Shown here: positions 25,760 to 33,748 of the stretch, one piece after another
Position numbering within the stretch: the stretch's first letter is position 1
How the letters are laid out: every line of letters starts with the position of its first letter
Assembly: GCA_020161795.1 (NCBI GenBank)
Contig: JAIUOR010000010.1
Span: forward strand, 62,001 to 126,000
Direction: 5' to 3'
Length of the DNA stretch: 64,000 bases
From: Actinomycetota bacterium
GTDB taxonomy: Bacteria > Actinomycetota > Actinomycetes > Propionibacteriales > Propionibacteriaceae
The notes under the pieces: model-generated
What the model saw: only the letters and a program-made list of their open reading frames with translations
Told to the model about the DNA's origin: nothing
Database searches by the model: none
Translations under genes and position numbers: made by a program

Positions 25760-28584
25760 GAGCTACCCAGGGTACAGATCAGGTTGCGGTCGCCGTAGGC
25801 GTTGTCGATCCGCCCCACCGGCGGCCAGTACTTCTCGGTGCTGCCGTCGGCCACCGGCCCACGCGGATTGCCGGCCGGGAAGCCGGCCTGCTCGCGCGGG
25901 TAGGGGTGCGGCCAGTCGGTCGCCGTCACCCGGGTCAGCGGGTGCGGGGCGTTCCCCAGCGGGTTGTCGTCCGCCGGCCAGGTGCCGTCGGCGACGGCGG
26001 CGATCTCCGCGCGAATCGACGCCATGGCCGCGCAGAACCGGTCCAGCTCGGCTCGCGACTCGCTCTCGGTGGGTTCCACCATGAGCGTCCCGGTCACCGG
26101 GAAGCTCATGGTCGGGGCGTGGAAGCCGTAGTCGATCAGCCGTTTCGCGACATCTTCCACGGTCACGCCGGAGGTCCGGCTCAGGTCGTTGAGATCGAGG
26201 ATGCACTCGTGGGCCACCAGCCCATGGGTGCCGGTGTAGCGGATCGGATAGTGCCGCGACAGCCGCGAGGCGACGTAGTTGGCGTTCAGGATCGCCAGTT
26301 GGGAGGCCTGCTTGAGCCCGTTGGCTCCCATCATCGCGACGAAGGCGTAGCTGATCGGCAGCACTCCGGCGGAGCCGTAGGGCGCGGCGCTGATCGGCCC
26401 GTAGCTGGCCGCCGGCCCCGCCTCGGGCACCAGCGGGTGGTTGGGCAGGTAAGGCGCCAGATGGGCCTTGACCGCCACCGGCCCGACCCCCGGACCGCCA
26501 CCGCCGTGCGGGATGGCGAAGGTCTTGTGCAGGTTGAGGTGACTGACGTCCGCCCCGAACCGGCCCGGTGCCGCCAGCCCCAGCAACGCGTTGAGGTTCG
26601 CGCCGTCGACGTACACCTGCCCGCCGGCGGCGTGCACCAGGTCGCAGATCTCGGTGATGCCGGTCTCGAACACCCCATGGGTGGACGGATAGGTGACCAT
26701 CGCCGCGGCGACCTCCCCGGCGTGCTGGGCGAGCTTGGCCCGGAGGTCGTCCAGCGCCACCGAGCCGTCGGCAGCGGTGGCCACCACGACCACCGTCATC
26801 CCGGCCATCGCGGCCGAGGCGGCGTTCGTGCCGTGCGCCGACGCCGGGATCAGGCAGACCGTCCGTTCGCCCTCGCCCCGGGCGGCGTGGTAGCTGCGGA
26901 TCGCCAGCAGGCCGGCCAGCTCGCCCTGGGCGCCGGCGTTGGGCTGCACGCTCACCTGGTCGTAGCCGGTGATCGCGGCCAGCCACTGGCCCAGTTCGTC
27001 GATGAGTTCGCGGAACCCGGCGGCGTCGGCGGCCGGCACGAAGGGGTGCAGGTTGGCGAAGCCCGGGTAGCTGATCGGCTCCAGGGCGGCGGCCGGGTTG
27101 AGCTTCATGGTGCAGGAACCCAGCGGGATCATGCCGCGATCGAGGGCGAAGTCGCGATCGGAGAGCGTCCGCAGGTAGCGCAGGAACTCGGTCTCGCTGC
27201 GGTACTGGCTGAACACCGGATGCGTGCAGAACGGCAGGTCGCGACCGTGCCCGGCCAGATCGCCCAGCGGCGCGGCGTCCAGCGAGCCGCCGAAGACCTC
27301 GGCGAGGGCTGTCAGGTCGGCCTCGGTGGTGTCCTCCCCCACGCTGATGCCCACCTGATCGGCATCGATCGGTCGCAGATGGATCCCCTTGTCGCGCGCT
27401 GCCGCGACCAGTTCGGCGGCTCGGCCGGGGGTGAGCACGGTCAGGGTGTCGAAGAACTGCCGCGAACCCAGGCCGTACCCGGCGCCCGCCAGCGTTCCGG
27501 CCAGCCGCCGGGTGTCGCGGTGGACGCGCTCGGCGATGCCGGTCAGCCCGTCCGGCCCGTGATGGACGGCATAGAGCGCGGCCACGATCGCCAGCAGCAC
27601 CTGGGCGGTGCAGATGTTCGAGGTCGCCTTCTCGCGCCGGATGTGCTGCTCGCGGGTCTGCCAGGCCAGCCGGTACGCGGGGACGCCGTCGGCGTCCTTC
27701 GACAGCCCGACCAGCCGGCCGGGGAGCTGTCGTTCCAGCCCGGCGCGCACCGCCAGGTAGCCCGCGTGCGGACCGCCGTAGAACAGCGGGACGCCGAACC
27801 GTTGCGTCGACCCGGCCACCAGATCCGCGCCCCAGGTGGACGGCGTCGTGAGCACGGTGAGGGCCAGCACATCGCAGGCAGCGATCAGCAGCGCACCGCG
27901 GTCGTGGGCGGCCTCGGCGATCCTGGCGAGTTCCGCGACCGGCCGGACCCGGCCACTCGCCCCCGGCAGTTGCACCACAACGGCGAGCAGATCGTCCGGC
28001 AGGTCCTCCTCCAGCGGACGCTGGAGTATCTCGATACCGAGCGCCCGAGCCCGGGTCCGCAGCACGCCCAGGGTCTGCGGCAGGAGGTCGGGATCGACCA
28101 CCACCACCGAGCCGCGCCGCAGGCTCCGCTTGGCCACGGCGACCGCCTCGGCCACCGCGGTGGCCTCGTCCAGGAGCGAGGCGCCGGCGGCCGGGAGCCC
28201 GGTCAGGTCACAGATCATGGTCTGGAAGATCGCCAGCACCTCGAGCCGGCCCTGGCTGATCTCGGGCTGGTACGGCGTATAGGCGGTGTACCACGACGGG
28301 TTCTCCAGCACCAGCCGGCGAATGGCGGGCGGGGTGATCGTGCCGTGGTAGCCCAGCCCGATCATCGCCCGGCCGGGCACATTGCGCGCGGCCAGCTCCG
28401 CCAGCCGCTCCTGCACCTGTGCCTCGGTGAGCGCCGGCGGCAGATCGAGCTGCTCGGTGCTGCGGATCTGCGCAGGAAGGGCGGCGTCGGTCAGCGCGTC
28501 GAGGCTCTGGTAGCCGAGTTCGGCCAGCATCAGCGCGATATCGGAGGCCGAAGGGCCGAGGTGGCGCAGCGCGAAGTCCGTCAT
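25756..28584 (-). CDS. gcvP: Glycine dehydrogenase (aminomethyl-transferring), P protein
   Basis: A 942-residue single-chain P protein of the glycine cleavage system: it decarboxylates glycine and passes the aminomethyl group to the H protein. The N-terminal half starts [28 protein letters not shown]; the C-terminal half carries the PLP lysine in [18 protein letters not shown], with [20 protein letters not shown] and [20 protein letters not shown]. Full length, both halves present. ATG 28584 is chosen because the homology begins at [12 protein letters not shown]. gcvT and gcvH are not adjacent. It diverges from the giant PFOR-like gene and leads an operon with yihY and an aminotransferase. 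No glycine riboswitch was recognised upstream. Confidence 0.95.
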   Translation of the reverse strand: MTDFALRHLGPSASDIALMLAELGYQSLDALTDAALPAQIRSTEQLDLPPALTEAQVQERLAELAARNVPGRAMIGLGYHGTITPPAIRRLVLENPSWYTAYTPYQPEISQGRLEVLAIFQTMICDLTGLPAAGASLLDEATAVAEAVAVAKRSLRRGSVVVVDPDLLPQTLGVLRTRARALGIEILQRPLEEDLPDDLLAVVVQLPGASGRVRPVAELARIAEAAHDRGALLIAACDVLALTVLTTPSTWGADLVAGSTQRFGVPLFYGGPHAGYLAVRAGLERQLPGRLVGLSKDADGVPAYRLAWQTREQHIRREKATSNICTAQVLLAIVAALYAVHHGPDGLTGIAERVHRDTRRLAGTLAGAGYGLGSRQFFDTLTVLTPGRAAELVAAARDKGIHLRPIDADQVGISVGEDTTEADLTALAEVFGGSLDAAPLGDLAGHGRDLPFCTHPVFSQYRSETEFLRYLRTLSDRDFALDRGMIPLGSCTMKLNPAAALEPISYPGFANLHPFVPAADAAGFRELIDELGQWLAAITGYDQVSVQPNAGAQGELAGLLAIRSYHAARGEGERTVCLIPASAHGTNAASAAMAGMTVVVVATAADGSVALDDLRAKLAQHAGEVAAAMVTYPSTHGVFETGITEICDLVHAAGGQVYVDGANLNALLGLAAPGRFGADVSHLNLHKTFAIPHGGGGPGVGPVAVKAHLAPYLPNHPLVPEAGPAASYGPISAAPYGSAGVLPISYAFVAMMGANGLKQASQLAILNANYVASRLSRHYPIRYTGTHGLVAHECILDLNDLSRTSGVTVEDVAKRLIDYGFHAPTMSFPVTGTLMVEPTESESRAELDRFCAAMASIRAEIAAVADGTWPADDNPLGNAPHPLTRVTATDWPHPYPREQAGFPAGNPRGPVADGSTEKYWPPVGRIDNAYGDRNLICTLGSS

Positions 28585-28764
28585 GGCAGTGTCCTTGGTC
28601 GGTGCAGCCCCCAACCTACAGCCCCGACGGCGTCCAGCCGGCCGGTCTCCCCTCCGCTCCGAACCCGCGGAAATACCCAACTATTCGGTCGTGAAAAGAA
28701 AATACGGGCTGTTTCCCTCCTCTTATTCCATTTCCCGGCAAACCAGTAGACGCCGGAGAAGAAT

Positions 28765-28796
28765 GCCGCTAAGAGGTCCCGCGGGATCTCAGTGGC
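28765..28796 (+). promoter_or_regulatory. Imperfect inverted repeat in the leader of the PFOR-like gene
   Basis: GCCGCTAAGAGGTCCC and GGGATCTCAGTGGC can pair over about 12 positions around GCG, ending 20 bases before the start codon. The 232-base gap between gcvP and this gene also includes an AT-rich block around 28675-28735, likely promoter DNA for both directions. Whether the repeat is an operator or an RNA hairpin cannot be told. Confidence 0.4.
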
Positions 28797-28816
28797 AGCT
28801 CGACAGGAGATCGCTC

Positions 28817-31800
28817 ATGACCGCTCAACCCCGGTTCCCCGGGCTACCGGACGTGATCAACGGCAACGGCGCCGTGGCTCACGTGATGAAGCACGTGTGC
28901 GGTGGGGTGATCGGCTACCCGATCACCCCCTCCACTGAGCTGTCGGAACTGTTCGAGGCGACTCGCGCCGAGGGTCAGCTCAACGTCTGGGGCAAGCACC
29001 CCTTCTTCGTCGAGACCGAGGGCGAGCACTCCGCGCAGTCCGGCGCGCTGGGGGCGGCGTTGACCGGCGGCAACTTCATCTCCAATGCCTCCTCCAGCCA
29101 GGGCATCCTGTATGGGCTCGAATCCCACTACGTCACCGTCGGCAAGAAGATCGGCGGCTTCGTGCTGCAGGTCGCCGCGCGGGTGGTGACCCGCCACTCC
29201 CTCAACGTGATGGCCGGCCACGACGACGTGTACGCGCTGCTGCCCACCGGCTACACCGTGCTCTTCGGCTCCAACCCGCAGGAGGCGGCAGACCTGGCCG
29301 CGATCTCCTACCGCGCCTCGGCGCTCTCCCTGATCCCGGTCGCCAACGCGATGGACGGCTTCGCCACCAGCCACGTGATGAGCGAGGTACGGCTTCCCGA
29401 ACCGGAGCTACTGGCCGCCTACCTCGGCGATCCGGCGGGGCGGATCGACTGCCCCACCGTCGCTCAGGAGCTGCTCTTCGGCGCCAAGGGCCGAGTGTTC
29501 CAGCTCAACCAGTACCTCGACCGTCAGGCCGCCGCCATCCCGGCCGACGACCTGGCCGCGCTGCAGGCGATGCTGGCTGCCCGCGCCGAACAGGTCGAGG
29601 CCGACGACGCCGGCGAGCTGGTCGACCAGACTCTCGCCTGGCTGCCCGCCGACCTCCACGGTCAGTGGCGCCGACAGTGGCAGGGCGCCTGGCGCAAGGG
29701 CACCCGCCAGCTGGTCCCGGCGCTGGTCGATCCGCACAACCCGGGCCTTACCGGCCCGGTACAGAACCAGCCCGACTTCCAGGCCGGCTCCGCCGACCAT
29801 CGCACCCACTTCGCCAGCGCCGTCCCGAGCCTGGTCCGGCAGGCGATGGCCGAGTACGCCGAGCTCACCGGACGGCAGTACTCCCCCGTCGTCGCGTACG
29901 ACACCGCCGACGCCGACTACGTCTTCGTCGGTATGGGGTCGATCACCGACGACGTCCGCGCCGTCCTTCCCTATCTGCGCTCGCTGGGCCTGAAGGTCGG
30001 CGTGGTCTCGGTGAAGCTCCTGCAGCCCTTCCCCGAGGCCGAGCTGGTGGCCGCGCTCGGCAACGCCAAGGCCGTGACGATCCTGGAGCGTTCCGACGAC
30101 ACCGCGCTCACCCGCTTCGTCACCCAGGCGCTGTACCACGCCCGGGTCTTCCCCAAGCTGACCACCGCGATCTTCGGCCTGGGCGGCCACGACGTGCAGC
30201 CCAGGCACCTGGTGGCCGCGGCCAAGCACATGACCCGCGACGACGGCGCCGGCCTGATCTACCTGGGCTCGCAGTTCTTCATCGAGCACCCGACCCCGGC
30301 GGTCGCCGAGATCCAGCAGCGGCTCCGCGCCGCCTATCCCGAGACCGAGCTCATGGCGCTGACCACCGAGCCCAATCCGGTCGTGCTGCCCGCCGAGGCG
30401 ATGCGGATCCGCTTCCATTCGATCGGCGGCTACGGCACGGTCGCCACCGGCAAGCTGCTCACCGACATCCTCGCGTCGATGCTGGGGATGCACTCCAAGT
30501 CGTCGCCCAAGTACGGCTCGGAGAAGTCCGGCGCCCCGACGAACTACTACATCACGCTCTCCCCCGAACCGGTGCTGATCACCAACGCCGAACTGGAGGA
30601 CGTCGAGGTGGTCGTCTGCCCCGACCATCAGGTGTTCGCGCACTCCAATCCGCTGAAGGGACTGCTGCCCGGCGGCACGCTGATCCTGCAGTCGACCGGC
30701 GACCCGCAGCGGGTCTGGGCAGAGCTTCCGGCCTTCGCCCGCCGGGCGATCCGCGAGCGCGGCATCCGCTGCTTCGTGCTGGACGCCTTCGCCGTGGCCC
30801 GCAAGCATGCCCCCAACCCCGAGCTGGAAACCCGCATGATGGGCATGGCCTTCATAGGCGCGATCATCGGCCACGTCGACCGGATCGCGCGCGGAGCCAA
30901 GCTGGATGTGGTCGAGGCCGAGGTGAAGGCCGAGCTGTCGAAGAAGTTCGGACGCAAGGGGCTGTCGGTGGTCGAGGCCAACATGGCCGTGATCCGCGAC
31001 GGCATGCAGGCTGTGCCGGTCGACTACGCCGACCCCGCTTTCGCGGAGCTGGAAGGCAAGGCGCTCACCGAGCGCAACTCCGTGCCGTTGTCCGCGCTGA
31101 TGACGCCGACGGTGGGCAAGGAGCGCGCCACCGGGCTCTTCGATCCGGCCTACTTCGAGGAGATCGTCGCCCGTCCGTTCCGGGAGGGCAGCATCGACGA
31201 GGCCCCCGTGCTCCCGGGCACCGGGCTGTTCATGCCGGTCGGCACCGGCGCCGACAAGAACAAGGGCCTGTTCCGGCGCACCCTGCCGGTCTTCACCCCG
31301 GACGCCTGCACCGCGTGCATGGAATGCGCCCTGGCCTGCCCCGACAACGCGATTCCCAACACCGGCCACGAGCTCGGCGATCTGCTGCACACCGCGATCG
31401 ATGCCACCGATCTGCCGGAGACCGCCCGGGCCCGGGTCCGCGAGGTGGTCACCGACTGGGCGCTGGAGATCCGCCGCCTCTTCCTGGCCGACAGCACGGC
31501 GGAGGACTTCGCCGTCCTGGCCCGGCAGGCCGCCGAGCTGATCCCGCCCAAGCGGGTGCTGAGCCGCGATGTCGAGGCGGTGATCGAGGCGGTGGCCGCC
31601 TTCCCGGTAGCGCGCACCCGTCCGCTGTTCGACGCCCTGGAGAAGCAGTCCCCGGGCAGCGGGGTCCTGTTCTCGGCGGTCGTCGACCCGTGGAAGTGCA
31701 CCGGCTGCCTGCAGTGCATCGAGGTCTGCGGCCCGGACGCCCTCACTCCCGCCGACCAGGACGACCTGCTGCTGGGCATGCTGGAGACCCGGTTCGCCCG

Positions 31801-33748
31801 GCTCACCCAGTTGCCGGACACCCCCGCCCGGCTCACCGCCGACGCGACCGACCCGGCCGGCGACCTCAAGCGGCTGCTGCTGGCCCGCGACACCTACTAC
31901 GCGATGACCGGTGGCCACGGCGCCTGCCGGGGCTGCGGCGAGGTGACGGCCATCCACCTGGTCACCGCCCTCAGCCACAGCCTGGGCGACCTCAACCGGC
32001 AGGCCCACCTGCGCGACCTCGATTCCACCATCGAGCAACTGCGGGCCCTGCTGGACACCGTCCCCGCCGGCAGCCCGCGGGCGCACCGCGTCGAGGCCAC
32101 GATCGCCGAACTCGAACGCCGGCTCTACCTGCACGAATCCGGCCCCACCGGCAACGGACCGTCGTCCACCGTGATCGCCAACTCCACCGGCTGCTCCAGC
32201 GTGTACGCCTCCACCATGCCGTTCTCGCCGTACCTCGACCCGTGGGTGAATGGTCTCTTCCAGGACGCCCAGCCGCTGGCCTCGGGCATCTACGAGGGCA
32301 TCGTCTCCTCGCTGGTGGACGAGGTACGCGCCTTGCGGGTGGCCCGGCTGGAACTGGCCGGCAGCTACAACCCCGCCGTGCACGACGCCGCGCTGCGCAC
32401 GCTCTCCTGGCACGACTTCACCTCCGAGGAGCGCGCGCTGGTGCCGGCCGTGCTGACCATCAGCGGTGACGGGGCCGCCTTCGACATCGGCTTCGGCGCG
32501 CTCTCCCGGGTGCTGGCCGCCGGAACCCCGATCAAGTCGCTGGTGCTCGACACCGGCGGCTACTCCAACACCGGCGGCCAGGCGTCGACAGCGAGCTTCC
32601 GCGGCCAGGATGCCGACCTGGCCCGCTTCGGCGGCGCCCACGCCGGCAAGCACGAGGCCCGCAAGGAACTCGGCCTGCTGGCCGTATTCCACCCCGGCGT
32701 CTTCGTCGCCTCCACGGCAGCCGCCTACCACGGCCACTTCCTGCGGGCCACGGCCGACATGCTGGGCTACAACCAGGGCGCCTCCCTGATGGTCACCTAC
32801 GCCCCCTGCGACACCGAGAACGGCATGGCCGAGGATCTCGCCAACGCCCGCTCGCGGCTGGCCGTCGAGAGCCGGATGAGCCCGCTGTTCGTCCACGACC
32901 CGCGGCGTGGCGACAGCCTGGCCGAGCGGTTCAGCCTGGACGGGAACCCGGCGGTCGATCAGCTGTGGACGACCACCACCCTGGACTACCTGGACGAGAC
33001 CCGGACCCTGCAGCTGATGACCATGCCGCTCACACCGGCCGACTTCGCGCTCGGCGAGGTGCGGTTCGCCAAGCAGTTCCGCTGGCTGGCCGTCCACGAG
33101 GAGGCCGCAGCGGTGCCGATCGCGGAGTTCATCGATCTGGCCCCCGAGCAGCGGGTCGGCAAGATCCCGTTCGTCTACTCCACCGACCGGCGCAAGCAGC
33201 TGGTCCGGATGGCCTGCTCGGCGGCGATCGTCTCGCTGGTCGAGGAGCGCAAGGCGCACTGGCAGCTGCTGCAGTTCCTGGCCGGGCAGAGCGAGGCCGC
33301 GCTGAGCTCGCAGCACCGCTCCGAGCTGGAGGCCTTGAGCACCCGCTACACCGAGGCGGTCGAGGCCCGCGAGATGTCGCTGGACGCCATCGCGCAGGCC
33401 ATGGCCGACCTGGCCACCTCCAGCGGCGCCCCGGTGGGCGGTCCGCTGCAACTCGGTCTCGGGGTACCCGGCCCCTTCCCTGCCGCCGCCGCACCCGCCG
33501 CGCCGACAGCGGTGGCCGAACGCCTGATCTGGCTGGACGAGGACGATCTGCCACGCTGCAACGACTGCGCGACCTGCTACCAGGAACTGCCGCAGCTGTT
33601 CGAGAAGGCGACGGTGGTGGTCGACGGCGCACCCAAGACGGTCGGACGGATGCGTCCGGGCAGCCTCGACACCGTGGAGGTGACGCCGGAGCTCTCCGCC
33701 CGCATCGCCCGGGTCAAGGCCACCTGCGACGCGGAGATCATCCAATGA
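28817..33748 (+). CDS. Giant 2-oxoacid (pyruvate):ferredoxin oxidoreductase-like protein
   Basis: A 1643-residue single-chain enzyme of the PFOR family, which oxidises 2-oxoacids with CoA to acyl-CoA and CO2 and reduces ferredoxin. Domains in order: pyrimidine-binding domain I (GYPITPSTE about residue 34, GEHSAQSGALGAAL), domain II (about 350-510), gamma domain (from MRIRFHSIGGYGTVATGK at 529), first Fe-S motif CTACMECALACP (Cys 831, 834, 837, 841), second CTGCLQCIEVC (Cys 961, 964, 967, 971), and TPP domain (GHGACRGCGE with Cys1037/1040; ISGDGAAFDIG about 1217). Usual PFORs have about 1200 residues; here the Fe-S motifs are 120 residues apart, a coiled-coil-like insert follows 1040, and a C-terminal tail adds CNDCATC (Cys 1581, 1584, 1587). 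ATG 28817 has AGGAG upstream. The 2-oxoacid is unproven. Confidence 0.88.
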   Translation: MTAQPRFPGLPDVINGNGAVAHVMKHVCGGVIGYPITPSTELSELFEATRAEGQLNVWGKHPFFVETEGEHSAQSGALGAALTGGNFISNASSSQGILYGLESHYVTVGKKIGGFVLQVAARVVTRHSLNVMAGHDDVYALLPTGYTVLFGSNPQEAADLAAISYRASALSLIPVANAMDGFATSHVMSEVRLPEPELLAAYLGDPAGRIDCPTVAQELLFGAKGRVFQLNQYLDRQAAAIPADDLAALQAMLAARAEQVEADDAGELVDQTLAWLPADLHGQWRRQWQGAWRKGTRQLVPALVDPHNPGLTGPVQNQPDFQAGSADHRTHFASAVPSLVRQAMAEYAELTGRQYSPVVAYDTADADYVFVGMGSITDDVRAVLPYLRSLGLKVGVVSVKLLQPFPEAELVAALGNAKAVTILERSDDTALTRFVTQALYHARVFPKLTTAIFGLGGHDVQPRHLVAAAKHMTRDDGAGLIYLGSQFFIEHPTPAVAEIQQRLRAAYPETELMALTTEPNPVVLPAEAMRIRFHSIGGYGTVATGKLLTDILASMLGMHSKSSPKYGSEKSGAPTNYYITLSPEPVLITNAELEDVEVVVCPDHQVFAHSNPLKGLLPGGTLILQSTGDPQRVWAELPAFARRAIRERGIRCFVLDAFAVARKHAPNPELETRMMGMAFIGAIIGHVDRIARGAKLDVVEAEVKAELSKKFGRKGLSVVEANMAVIRDGMQAVPVDYADPAFAELEGKALTERNSVPLSALMTPTVGKERATGLFDPAYFEEIVARPFREGSIDEAPVLPGTGLFMPVGTGADKNKGLFRRTLPVFTPDACTACMECALACPDNAIPNTGHELGDLLHTAIDATDLPETARARVREVVTDWALEIRRLFLADSTAEDFAVLARQAAELIPPKRVLSRDVEAVIEAVAAFPVARTRPLFDALEKQSPGSGVLFSAVVDPWKCTGCLQCIEVCGPDALTPADQDDLLLGMLETRFARLTQLPDTPARLTADATDPAGDLKRLLLARDTYYAMTGGHGACRGCGEVTAIHLVTALSHSLGDLNRQAHLRDLDSTIEQLRALLDTVPAGSPRAHRVEATIAELERRLYLHESGPTGNGPSSTVIANSTGCSSVYASTMPFSPYLDPWVNGLFQDAQPLASGIYEGIVSSLVDEVRALRVARLELAGSYNPAVHDAALRTLSWHDFTSEERALVPAVLTISGDGAAFDIGFGALSRVLAAGTPIKSLVLDTGGYSNTGGQASTASFRGQDADLARFGGAHAGKHEARKELGLLAVFHPGVFVASTAAAYHGHFLRATADMLGYNQGASLMVTYAPCDTENGMAEDLANARSRLAVESRMSPLFVHDPRRGDSLAERFSLDGNPAVDQLWTTTTLDYLDETRTLQLMTMPLTPADFALGEVRFAKQFRWLAVHEEAAAVPIAEFIDLAPEQRVGKIPFVYSTDRRKQLVRMACSAAIVSLVEERKAHWQLLQFLAGQSEAALSSQHRSELEALSTRYTEAVEAREMSLDAIAQAMADLATSSGAPVGGPLQLGLGVPGPFPAAAAPAAPTAVAERLIWLDEDDLPRCNDCATCYQELPQLFEKATVVVDGAPKTVGRMRPGSLDTVEVTPELSARIARVKATCDAEIIQ

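Noticed and set aside
25906..28749. Open frame of 947 codons on the plus strand
   Set aside because: Shadow of gcvP on the other strand; composition is low-complexity Arg/Gly/His/Gln with no domain.
28585..28816. Glycine riboswitch upstream of gcvP
   Set aside because: The minus-strand leader was read for the paired aptamer cores (GGAGAGA-like and AAGGGG-like segments); only isolated GGGGAGACC was seen, and the gap is too short for a tandem aptamer plus promoter.
29408..33745. Open frame of 1445 codons on the minus strand
   Set aside because: It is the mirror of the PFOR-like gene in GC-rich DNA. It is rich in Gly, Arg, His and Val with no recognisable domain, while the plus strand shows clear PFOR motifs.
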